DNA of 64,000 nt from Stercorarius parasiticus. Lineage: Eukaryota; Chordata; Aves; Charadriiformes; Stercorariidae. A program made the position numbers and the translations under genes. The stretch is from NCBI GenBank assembly GCA_013396915.1, contig VWZL01000298.1, positions 490,144 through 554,143 of the forward strand, written 5' to 3'. Position 1 is the first letter of the stretch; every line of letters starts with the position of its first letter. Under the pieces are notes generated by a model. That model was not told the DNA's origin, did not search any database, and saw only the letters and a program-made list of their open reading frames with translations. Below are positions 13,601 to 25,800 of the stretch, one piece after another.

Positions 13601-16600
13601 AGCACAGAAACATCATTCATTTGCAATACAGGATCAATACATGTTATTTTTTTGTTGCCAGGGTTTGGAAATAAAGCCAAATTACACTGTTCTTCTAACA
13701 GAAGTGTCTTTAACAAGCATTAGCATGACTAATTGGTTGATTTAGTGCAGCAGGGAGGATTTGACAAACAATACTAAGCTGGTTTCCCAGATATTCAAGT
13801 ACTTGGGGTGCTCTTCTACATTCTCGCATATTTCAAGGAAAACATTTTAAAGGGTATAACATTCACCGTCCATGACTGGAATTAGTCATGTGCGCGTTTG
13901 AGAGGACCTCAACTGAACTGAAGTTCTCTTAAGTCATACACAGTGAGAGACCATCTATGTTTTATTCAGGTTGGTTGTGACTCTCTTACCTAGATATGAA
14001 TTCTAATAGCGGTAACAAAAGTGGTAGCCTGGTGCAGTGTGGGTCTTCTATACCACAGCAGAGCTTCACCAGTATGTCCTGACCTTTGAATCAAATGAGA
14101 TTCCAGCCGGAACATCATTTAGCCTCTGGTCTTCCTGCTGAGGTAGTTAATTTGGATGTCAGTGAGTGCCAGTGAGTACCCAGCAACCACAATACTTGAC
14201 ACACATTTTGACTTTGGGTGGTTATATGTGCCCTCCAGCTAAAGCTTGAGACATTTTCACCCTAAATTTTCAAAAATACACATCTAGGGTCTACCTCCTT
14301 ACACTAAATGAATACATGAGCATGAATATAAGCTGGTGGACATCTTTGGCCCCCAGTTCCTTTCAATTTACAATCCAACTGAGAGGTGACATGCTGAACT
14401 AATTAAAAACAGTGAAAGGAGATGAGAAACCAAGAGACAGGCAAGCCAGGCACATAGCAAACTGGTGGTTAATGGTTCGAGGCATTTTTTGCATTTAGAA
14501 GTCAGTCTCTCAATCATTTATTCAAAGAGCAACCTCATCCACCTCCCTGCCAAATCCAGCATTATTTCTGGATGTCTCAGTGATTCATAAGCTCGGATGT
14601 GAGAGGAACTCCTTGAAGTCCTGCAAATATCAATGAGAGAAACAGTCTGGAGGGATGCTCCCTGCATGGACAGAGCTTTGGCAGACTGATCAGTGGTCAA
14701 CAAAGAGGACATCACCCCTGCAGGTCTCTGACATGTCTTAACATCCAAACGATTGTCCAGTTCTGTTGGTACTCTTTGTACCAGGTTGAACAACAGGTTG
14801 AGTATGTCTGAATGGCCTGGCCTTCTGAGTATGAAACTTGACTTTTGGTTTTATGGCTGTACGTTGTTTCATCTGGAGGCTGCAGTTCTGGAGGAAAGAG
14901 GTCAAGCATTTAAATGTATCTCCTGGTTTAAATTAAACTCAGTCATAAAGGGCAGAGAGACTCCACATTCGGGTGATTTGCTGCATTGGCTTGGAATCAG
15001 CCCACCCTCCAGGGGAGCAGAAGGACACAATTTCACCTTTAAATTGGCAGTGATGGAGAAAGAATGCCAACACATGAACTGTATCTCAGGTGATAGTAAA
15101 CTTGACTTTTTCAATTCAAGAAAGTGTTTCAAGGCATTAGGGGGTGAAATTGAGAGCACAAATCTAGTCATACCCCAAGAAGAAAAAAGCCTGACCCTTT
15201 GTCTCTATCTTTCTTACCACAGAGGAACAATACCTTTTCAATCATGAGTGACATCAAAAAGCCTATCTGTGGCAGGCAGAAGGCTGAAGTACCAACTTAG
15301 GAAATGTCATTTACCTGCAACATCAGGTCTGGCATGGGCACCTTCATTGATCAGGCTTCATAAGTCTGCAGGGTTACCAACTCAGCTGGGTAGGATCGCA
15401 CGTACCTTTTACATATCACAGCAGAACCAGAGGAAAGGCAGATGGCAATTTTTCATTCTGTGGGATCAGAAAAGGGTATGACACGGAGCAAACAGTGACA
15501 TGAGCTTAGGACCAAAGCTGAGGACATTTCCTATGGGAATGTGAGGTGGAGAATTATCAACCATAGGACATATCCAGACTGAAAATAGCATCAAGGGTCT
15601 AGCAATGTCTTAGGTTCATGTTTTGAAAGCCTGAAATGCTACAGATTCTCCAACATTGTCCTCAGAAGTTGTAGGAGGCAGGACACTGCCGGGTGAACAT
15701 GGTATCTAGTACACCTGATCCACACAGGGAGAGCCTCAAATGCACAAGGAAGGATCTCTGCCATTCTCATTCCGATGTGGCACTGCTTCAGTGCATATTA
15801 GTACTAGAGTAAACAGCACATAAAAAGTGCATCGGTAGGTGTTAAGACTGGTCTGCAGGGACATAGACGAGAGCTGGCTTTCTGAGCTTCCATGGGATTT
15901 CAGAAAAAACTCATCAGTCATCCCCTGATGACAAAAGAAGCCTCATGCACGGGACAATGCTCACCACCCGCAGAATAAGAGCCCTGGGGGACATATCAAG
16001 GGTAAGGAAGGATTAATAATGGGAAACAATGAAAAGTAATAGAGAATTGAAAGTGAGAAGCAGTAAAAGACATGGTGGAATGGGATCAAAGCAGTAAAGC
16101 CACTTTGAAAGCAAACTTTCACATGGCTCGTTGAAAAGAACAGATTGGATATGGCCACACCTTAAATTACATAGTGGTTTGTCAGGGCAAGTAAGAAAGC
16201 TGCCCTACAGATACCTCTAAGCCTGATGACTTCTGGCTGCTGGTGGCATGCACATTTATTCAAATTTCAAATGGACAAAGGGAGCAGCACTCCAAAATAG
16301 AGTTTTTTTTAGTAATATGAAGAAAGAGAACTGGACTGATACTACAAACTCGGTTCCACGTGGGCCAGTGGTGGAAAAGATTATGAGATCCAACAATTTT
16401 GAAGAGAATTTGCTTTCTTCTACTAGTTAGGCAATTAATCCTCATTCATCAAAGCTTTTACACCAACTTTAGATTGTTGGACATCAACGGGTCTCCAGCC
16501 CACCTTTAGTTAAGCTGGAACAAAAATGTTTTGCTAAAATGAGACCCAAGGTTTACATAGAAGTCAAGGAATGCTTTGCAACCAGCTTCAGCGAGGGAAG

Positions 16601-17577
16601 ACTGAATCCCATATTGTACAGTCACAAACTGTATTAAAAAAATGAATTTAATTTAGAAATCATTTTGTTAAGGTAAATACAGTATTTGTTATCTCTTGCT
16701 CAAGTAAATCCTCTACCCTTTAACTACTTTTCTCAAAACCTAGTTATATAAAAGTACAACATTCTGGAGAATATTTGATATATTGTTCATGTTAAATTGA
16801 AGATGATACATAAATTCAAGCGCTGATCAGTCCCTGCTACTGAACAGGAGGAGCCACTGTTGAGGTCAGAACTGAGAAGAGTTGCCACCAAATCCCTACC
16901 ATGTCCCGTCAGTTACTCACACAGTTTTGATGTGCCAGACACCCACTGTGATTTAGTTAGATGAGATGTCTTCAGCTTCTGTTGGAACTTGAATGTGAAT
17001 CACATATTCTCAACTGAATAAGGTAATAAATTAAATACAATTTTGGTCAACTTTCTAACATAAGTGAAAGTTTTGGGTTTGTATATACAGACACGTACAT
17101 CTCTGTATATGCATATGGATTTTAGTGGATTATTCTGATTGGCTGCCCTACAGCTGCAGCACATTCACTGTGCTTAAGAAGGCTGCAATCTCCCCCTGTA
17201 TAGGAGACTGTGACTGCAAGGGCGGAAGACACAACGGTGTGTTCTCCCCTGTGCTTTTCCCTCCTCTGCTTCAGTACTCCCCCACATCCTGACACTTGCT
17301 CAGACAAGGAGGTCGAATCTTTTTCCCACTTCACAGGTTAACTCAGTTTATTATACCACCATTCTTCAAAATTCGCCAACCCTGTCCATGTTTGCAGTGC
17401 CTGTGCACTACGGCGCCTTCAAATATAACTGTCTCCTGTCTCAGGTGCTTGTGCATTGACCTTATCAACTTCCCTTGGAACGATAATTATAAACAGCACT
17501 TTAAACACCAGATTTATTTAAAAATGAAGCGATCAAGTGAGCACAGCACAACCAGGGCTCAGGGAACACACATTTTT
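10601..17577. other. Intergenic DNA with a candidate regulatory block
   Basis: No coding sequence is recognised; open frames up to 164 codons (14753-15247) have no family resemblance and no convincing exon boundaries. The stretch 12.96-13.88 kb is free of repeats and rich in homeobox-like TAATTA, ATTAA and GTTAAC words. Confidence 0.72.
12665..12720. repeat. (CATA)n / (CA)n microsatellite
   Basis: Tandem CATA units are followed by a short CACA stretch and further CATA units. Confidence 0.93.
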
Positions 17578-17795
17578 TATCCCTGGCTCTCCCACTGACT
17601 GGCTATTAAGACTTCAGGCAAGTTACTGAGTTTCTCTGTGCTTATGTTCAGCGCTCAGACACGTCTCTCTTTAAACTTCCCAGTCTCAGAGACAAGGACT
17701 GTCTTTTACTCCAGATTTGTAAAATGAGTGGCACAGTAAGGCCTTGTTAGTAGCTGGGATCTGTAGCTATTATGGCAATACCGCAAATGCTGTTA
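17578..17795 (+). mobile_element. MIR/CORE-SINE-like ancient repeat
   Basis: The stretch around 17578-17650 follows the MIR core almost step by step: TCCCTGGCTCTCCCACTGAC, then GGCAAGTTACTGAGTTTCTC and TGTGCTTATGTTC. It is followed by GACTGTCTTTTACT, TTTGTAAAATGAGTGGCACA and GGCAATACCGCAAATG, which resemble the L2-like tail of amniote CORE-SINEs. The copy is old and diverged; the family assignment is by eye. Confidence 0.62.
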
Positions 17796-20700
17796 ACATT
17801 TTATAATCAAATACTGTACTGCAAATGTATTTAGCGCCCGACGGTCAAATAACGTAATAGGTCCCTGCCACATAATCAAGGTTAGATTTCACTTAAAACA
17901 ATAACGCTAAAGAAGGCATTTGAGTGTGGAAGCTGGAGCAGACTTGAGATACAGCCTCCGTGATATTTTCCTGGCTTACAAAAGCGTTTTCTGCCTTCCA
18001 TCTGAGTTGCCACGGCTTGACTTGCTTGCCTTCCCAGCAGACCAGCGTGCACGTGGGTTTATCAGTGGTGCACTGAGCAGCAGCTGACCAGCCTCACGCT
18101 CATGGTAGCCACGAGATGTTTGGTCAGCCCAGCGTGTGGGCAGCGGGGGTGCTTCTGCCTGAAAAAGGTGTTGTGTAGAACCATCCTCACCCGGCAGATG
18201 GCTGAGAGGGAAGCTGTTCAACAGAGCAGGCTCTAGTATAGGTCAACAAATGGAGACACGAGGGGAGGAAATCACCGTCTCCTAAAGCTGCAGTCCTGTG
18301 TCCAGCCAGGACTCTGCTGTCCCCTCCTGCGCAGAGGAGGTTGCAGTAGCTATGCAAATGTCTGCTGACCTCACTTCAAGACAGAAACCCGCGGCAGAGA
18401 TAAAGTAGGCGACAAACACCAAAGGCACGGTTTCTCAGATAGATGCATTTATAATTTGTAGGCATACACACACAGGTTGTAGAGCAGAACTGGGACCTAA
18501 ACAATTTGTGCGCATTGATTTTTGCACTAGACTCAAGCTGTTCAGTTCACCTCTGACATCTCTTAGCAGAATTTTTTTAAAACTATCATGTGACACGAAG
18601 TGAAAAATCCCTGTTGAGCTGCCTCTGTCACAAGTGTCTCCACCTCTCTGAACTTTCCCAGTAAAGCATCCATGAGAAACACAATAATGCCACTTTTAGT
18701 CATTGTCTCATTTTCCAGCTGTTGGTAATGGACACACTGTGCTTTAGCCTGTAATGATAAAACTGAAACCATGCTCTCTGTGTTTATAGGTCTCTGCTCT
18801 TTCCAAGCGGTGACATCTTTGCCAAAGTAGGTCTTTTCGGCTACAGCTGGGAAAAATACAACAATAAGACACTTAGCTGAAATGTATTTTATCTCAAAGA
18901 GGTGAGAAGGATTATTAAAAAAAAATCCCTAGATATAATGATGTCTTTTTATGATTTTTAAAGACTAAAGAAGCACTTGATTTATAAAGGAAAAAAAAAA
19001 AAAACAAAACCAATTCTGGACTGTGTTTGGTCTTTCTGTATCACAGAGTGAAAATTCCTTAAACCTCTTTTAGCTGTGGGTGCTGATCAGTGAAATATCT
19101 TGAAAAGTAGTGGGGTTTGGGGTTTTCTGGGGGGGGAGTGGGGTGAACCCAGCAAATCCAGCCAGAACAATGTATTTACGTACTGTGTATGAGCAAACCA
19201 GTGCTGCTGGGACTGGGATTGCCTGGTGAAAACCAAGGAAAAGGCCTGCAGCGCGGAAGGGTCCCTCTCTCTGTTCCTGCGAGTCTCACACATTGCCATA
19301 AATGACCATCTGAAGGCTTTTCCAGAAGGACAGTCCTCAATTAGCAGAGAGCCGAGAGAGTGGGTAGCATTTCAAAACCAGGAGATGGCACGGTCCCAGC
19401 TCGATGGACTCCAGCAACACGTGGCTGATGGGAGAACCCCCCAGGTTACTGGGTTGCACGTGTGACTGCCCTAAAATATACCAGTAATGAACTTTCTCTC
19501 AGCGAGCCAAGATTTGGGAGACCTCGAAAGATCTACTGAAGCTGTTTTTGCTGTGCCTCCCATGGCGCCAGGCTGCCTGTCGAATGCCCCTTGGCTGGAA
19601 GCCCCCCACCAAACCAGAATCATTTTGAAGGTGTGTTACCCACCAGAGTTACGCCCCATAAACACGCTGCTATGCCTATGCCTCCTTGTTTCATTACCTA
19701 CAAGAGCAAGTGCAAAGCATGCAAAGAAAAACTTCCAACTCCCATTCAAAAGCAAACAACAGGAACACCCAGGATTTACCCCTTTTGTTTTCCCGTTATT
19801 AGACCCATCACGGTCTGGAGGACGGGGAGGTGGGGATGGGAGAAGGGAGAGCAGCAGATGTTTCCAAACCTCCCGGCCAAGCTGCCTGGAAGATGTTTCA
19901 CATCTGGGAGGGAAACCATTCGCATATGAACTGCAGTAGTTGCTTAATCCCTACACCCACAGAAAAATTGGAAAAAATCGTAAAGGTTGGGGCAGTTCTA
20001 TTTGTTCCTATTGAAAGCCCCTGTTTTGGCAACCCAACACCGAGCCTAGGCTGAGATGGACCGTTTCCTTCTTACCTTGCCCCTCTCTCCACTCCCTCAC
20101 ACCCCCAATTTAAACTGGAAACCAGTCAAATGTTTTTCTTAGGCCTGCAAGTCTAATTCTTTGTAGGTTTGGGTTAGTGTTTTTTTCAACTGAAAATGCG
20201 TAGTTATGTGTAACATATGGATTTTATAAAGGTAGCTATGTATTAAAGGTAAAACAGAAAAAGAAAGAACGAAGTTTATTATTTTACACAGTGGAGTGGA
20301 CACCCTATATGGCTAATTCTTGAGTTAAATGAGTTTTCCAAGAAAATGTTTAGTCTTTCGTTGAACAATTATTTTAAATACTTTGCCACCAAGAAAGTAA
20401 GGCGGTGTAAGTTTTATGAACATATATTTTTTTTCCTTTCACGGAAACATTTGCTTGACTGATCCCTTATAGTTCCAGAAACAAATACAAGAGTGCATTT
20501 GCTTAAAATAACAAAGCCACACACAATACTTAACTCATTAGGATGATTTAGCGGTGGTTCAGTATTTCTTTTGGCTGAGTGCTCTGGATGAAATCCCATG
20601 TATACAGCCTTGTATTTTACACCAATACTTTTACTTCAGGTTATACAGTAATCTCTGTCAGACGCCGTGCCCCATGTACAGTATAAAAAGATATCTGCTT

Positions 20701-21949
20701 GCGGAATGTCTCTGTCTAAAGGACATGTGCGAAATAGGTTTTTAAAATTAAACTTGTTTAATGCATTACACTTTATGGGTGCTAGAGCAGAGAATTAACT
20801 GAGATGATAGTAAACCCATACTCCCCACTGCTTAAAAGATAAACACAGTCACCGAGCAAAGGATATATTCGCAACTATGAGGAAAAAATTTGCCTCAGTT
20901 CTAGAAAAACTGTCCTCTTTCCTCTTCATGTCTAAGACGCGTAGAAATAAAATCTGTTAAACTATAAATTTAATTAAAAGAAACCTCATAAAATACATTA
21001 GCACAATCTCTATGAGTACTCCTCTGTACCAAACTTTTATTGGCTTCCCTTTTTATGTGCCAGAATAATCCTTTGTGAAATTTCTCCTTAAATATCTTTA
21101 ATTTATATCTCTCTGGCTGGTGACACTCACACTTAACATCCCTGCAGTACGGAGGCAGTTGACTGCAGCCTAAGTGTTTTGTATCCAGTGTCGTGGCACA
21201 AGGTTTTCCAGCTCAAACTCACCAGATGCCATGCTGTGACCCCATACTGCCTGCTACCCATGACCATTTAGGTACCAAAATGTTACTTTGCCTGAGGAAG
21301 GGTGACAGAATTCTGCCCTAAAGAGGCGCATGTATTTACAGGTCCCATTCTGCCATCCTTCTGCAGATACGTTTCCTACTGGCTTAATTAGAGCTGCAGG
21401 CAAGCTTCTAATTTTTCTGGTCATACTTTATTATCCTCTGATTACTAGCCATTAGTCTTCATCTTTCTCTAGGTTTTGGGTGGGTTTTTTTTTGCTATTT
21501 TAAAAAATAAAAATTAAAAAGCGGCCAGGAATGAGATATATGTTGAAAATCAATTTATCCTTTTGTCAAAGTAATCGCTAGCTGGGGATGATAATTTCTT
21601 TCTTCGGAGCAGATACAGAACTATTGTCTTGGCCTCCTAAATTGGTACGCCGTACCCCATGCTGTCTGCAAGTATCAGTATGGAGCCATGCACAGTAGAT
21701 GCTGAATATACTATATAACGGAGGTGTCCCTGTCTAACAAAAACTAACTCCTTTTCTTTTTTTTTTTTTTTAATGGAAGAGAAATAATGAGACAACCACA
21801 CAGCATTTTAGCCCACATTTCTCTATTTCCTTCCCATAAAAGGTCTCAAAGAAATGCAAAGCACCATTGAAGAGTTCAAAGACATACCTCAGAATGTGAC
21901 TGCACATTCAAGGCACACTGACATATTCAAGACTGGATAGCTCTATTGG

Positions 21950-22001
21950 AGGGGGGGGGGAAAAGAAAGAAAGAGAGAGAGAGAGAAAAGAAAGAAAAAG
22001 G
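21950..22001. repeat. G run plus (GAAA)n/(GA)n microsatellite
   Basis: A run of about ten G leads into mixed GAAA and GA units, all purine on the plus strand. Confidence 0.93.
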
Positions 22002-24734
22002 CTCAGCATACAAAATACAATACACAATATCTAGTTCTACTGTGTGAAACTCACTGCATTCATTTTGCTCACTGAGCAAACTAGGTCCCAGAGTATAACA
22101 CATACAATAAATCTAGCCATTTTTTCCATAGGAGCTGATTTCTAGAGAAGCTAAAAATTACTTGGTGTAAATGATGCAGAGGCTGATGCAGCTGAATTTA
22201 TAAATTGGGTTGAAAAGTTTGACATGCTGAATTAGATTATACCGTATAATGCATCACTAAGTAATTGATATGTACATTACGTGCAAAGAAAGCCCCGCTA
22301 ACTCAAGTGTAACTTTTTTTTTTTTTTTTGCATTATTGTGCAACTTGGCCATCAGCTCATTGTCAGTTGAACAAATTTTCAAAAGGAGATTTAGTCCTTT
22401 ATACGCTGAATAAAAATACAATTTTGCTACATTCTTGTATTCTAAAAATAAAATTCAGGATAAAGATATTTTAAAAGTAGAAAAGTAGAAATGCATCAGA
22501 GCATTTAAAGCCCTTTTGGGGGGCTTTTTTTTAATTTTTAGGGAAGTTTTCCCTACATTTGTTCAAGAAATATAAAAGTCCAGATGAAAGATGTGCACTA
22601 GCAGCACCAACTGGAGAGGTGATGGGCGGAGGGGGGGGAATGGAAGGAAATGGGAAATATACAATTTCCTCAGTTAAAAGCAAACAATGTAATGCAGCAT
22701 TCACAGGGAGGCTCTGGGAGCACAATAGAAATTAAAAAAATATCTTACCAGAAAGAAATCTGAGTTTTATACTAGCTGTTCAGTAGATTTCCAGTCTTCT
22801 ACTGACGATCTGCATTTATTTCAAAGAGATGAGAGCATTTCCCTCTGCAATTACGAGCATATCTGCCCTGATCCAATGCTGATTACAGCACAGGGTCTTA
22901 AATCTCTGTAATCTGTCTGAAATGTTATTAAATATTAGATTTCAGTGTGATTTGTTTTCTTATCATTTTACTTGTAACTTTACTGCCATTCACCGCCAAG
23001 AGACCTTGAACTGGAGGCTGCGGCTTTAATCTCAATTTGTTATACTAAAATGCAAAATTAAAGAAAAATGAAGAAAGTTGAATATTACCAAGGAATGTGA
23101 TTGATAACATTGTGTCATTTTTGAGTTTTAATATTATAAACTGAATTTTATGATACTCTACCCTAATAGTGACATATTTAACATTTTAAGACTGGATATA
23201 ATAATTTTATGGGACAAAATGGGTATTGTTAGAAGATTATACAGTAGTACTTTGTCAAATCCTTGTATATTAAGTAAGTACCAAAACACTATGATAAAAT
23301 AATGGTAAGAGTCTCACTTCTTCTCAGAGAAGAAAGTCCATCCTTACGTCTCATCTCTGGTTGGAGACCTCCTGGAGGTCCCTGGTCGGTGAGAAGCGCA
23401 GCGTGCAGCACATGCCACCACACCTCTCCGCGTGGGGTCATGGACAGCCGGCATTTATAACATACCGGCAGTTTTAATTTGGAAATGTGAAACAGGGAAA
23501 TTTTTACATCCCGACAACTTCTGCTTTGCTTCCAGGCCATTCCAGTTCGGTAGATGCCCAAAGGGCGTATACCAAAGGGAACGGGCACGAGCATGCTTTC
23601 AAACAGCACAGGGGCAGCCAGGAATGGATCACTTTGTTTTTCCAACCATGATTGACCACCTCCCAAAAAAGAGATCCTCTCTTCCACATAACCAGCCAGG
23701 GTCAGACTTCCTTACATCCATGTCCCTCTAAAGTGTTTCTGGCGGACTGCTGATACTGATGCTTGTTGATTTGCATCACGTTTTCCCCCCAGTATTCTCT
23801 TTCCCTCTCTTCCATCTATCTCCCAGCCCATCCTTATACTGTGGAGAATTCAGGATACAAAGGAATAAAACACATGTGGAAATACAAATCCGTGTTCAGA
23901 GCGAGCTACCTCACTGGAGCGTGGTAGGACACCATCAACGATTATAACGTTGGTACGTGTCTGTCGTGGTAAAGGATGGTGACCTTCTTGACTGAGAAGA
24001 GGGATTCATTCCCAGCTGTCAGGAGTCTGAAACTCAGACAGTGTTCAAACCCAAAATAAAACCAAAGAAAAACAATATATTCATGGCAATATTAGTCGTT
24101 ATGACTGCAGTACGCGCTATACCAATGGCAGTAACTCAGGAGATGCGTTATAATTGTATGTGCAGGGTACAAATGTACGAAGAGGGAGGACAGCACAGGA
24201 CTTGCAGCCATGGAAATCTGCAGATCGGGATATGAACTGAGCGATTCCATTGTGCTTTGTCTGCCTGTATTGCTATTCACCGTCATCCAAGCAATGTTCC
24301 TCCTTAACAGTCTATCCTTAAAGTGCATATAATAAAATGAGGCCACTGAGACTTGTACAGGGCTGGTTCTCTCCACTGATTTTAATTCACTAAGTAGAAA
24401 TGCTGCACAAGGTCAGTTTATGTGGAAAAATACATATGAGCACTCGTTGACCCTCCTTTCAGGAGGAAATGATGTGATTTTAAATTGGGTTTTCTGTATA
24501 GATGAGCAGGGTCCCACAATGAGAAAGGTGTCTATAGAAAAGAATGGCGACTGAGATTTTTATATGTACATATATAAAGGCTTTGAATAGCGATGTCACG
24601 TTTTTGTTATTTATATAGGTCTCTTTGGGGATCTATAAAGATTGTGGATTCACAAAAATTAAACATTTCAGAGCTGTCAAATGACAAGTGTCAAATAAAC
24701 GAGGTCTGGAGGAGTTTTCAAGTCCATTCTAACT

Positions 24735-24769
24735 GGGGGGAAAAGAAAGAAAGAAAGAAAAAGAAAAGG
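24735..24769. repeat. (GAAA)n microsatellite
   Basis: Tandem GAAA units follow six G residues. Confidence 0.9.
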
Positions 24770-25570
24770 CTTATACTTTGAATATCCCTAAATATGAAAA
24801 GACAATCTAGCTACATTTGTTGTTGGCGAAGGGCTTAATGTTACAATTGGTTGCTCTAGAAAGTTCTGTCCAATGAGCATGATACTTTATTGCTTAAATT
24901 TGTCATCTCTTACTGGTGAGATTTAGGGACAGAGGTCTTTCCCTAAATCCTCCCCACCAAATGCAGGTCAACAAAGGTCTTACTAGCTGGTGTATTTTCC
25001 TGGCTTGCTTTCACATTCACATCCCAGTTGAGTATCCCAACACCTCTACTGTCTTTCTCCCGCTCCCTCCCTGGTTTTTGTGCACGTACACACAAAGTGA
25101 AACACTCTTCATTTTGGTCTGTTAGAGATATGGATTTTTTTTTTAATTGGATTTTTTAATTCTAGATTATCCCAGGATGGGAAAACTTTAGAGTAAAATT
25201 TAGGGAAACTAAGGGATGCCTATCTATAGCAAGAGAAATAAACTAGAGATTATTTCCTCTATTGTATTCAGTTTAAACCTACTCGAAACCTTCGCAGATA
25301 CTAAGGACAAACTTCATCCCAAACAGATTCTCCCTCCATCCATGGACAGTCTGGGAAAGAAAGGTCACAATTGTCTTCCAAGGGGAAGACGATCACAAAA
25401 TAAATTCTGAGACGTTAGCTTCAAAGAAACATCAACTGCCCTGCATGCAACATTATCCCAGGGCACAGTACTGAATAGAAACATTTATTTAAACATGTCA
25501 GCTTTGTTCAAAGTGAAAGAGAATTCCCTTAAAAATACTTTCAAAACAGAAATGAACAGCAATTCCCCTC

Positions 25571-25612
25571 AAAAAAAAAACCAAACAAAACCAAAACCAA
25601 AACCAAAACCAC
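25571..25612. repeat. (CCAAAA)n simple repeat
   Basis: An A run is followed by repeated CCAAAA units. Confidence 0.9.
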
Positions 25613-25739
25613 CTCACATTTATAGAATGAGAAATAAAACCTGTCTGATCACACTGAAAAAGTACGCGCACATTTTGCAGCACAAAGCAAGGAAGTGAAG
25701 CTGGCTAATTTTCTCCAAGTTTTGCCTTTTTTCTCCTCG

Positions 25740-25800
25740 GAAAAAAAAGACAAAAATAAAAAAAAAAAAAAAATTAAAAAAAAAAAAACAAAACCAAAAA
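25740..25800. repeat. A-rich tract
   Basis: About 60 bases are almost all A, with a few T, C and G. No source element for a poly(A) tail is recognisable to its left. Confidence 0.92.

Noticed and set aside
14340..14480. AATTTACAATCCAACTGAG and following bases resemble the interior of an amniote SINE.
   Set aside because: Only scattered words match; not enough order to call a repeat.
14753..15247. A 164-codon plus-strand open frame.
   Set aside because: No family resemblance or regular gene context; opposite-strand frames of similar length overlap it.
18352..18359. Exact octamer ATGCAAAT, also at 30797-30804 and 42985-42992.
   Set aside because: An 8-base word is expected about once or twice in 64 kb by chance on both strands, so three hits are not evidence of regulation.
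19487..19939. A 150-codon plus-strand open frame with overlapping companions.
   Set aside because: No recognisable domain, no splice context and no codon pattern suggesting a gene; likely chance in a GC-richer stretch.
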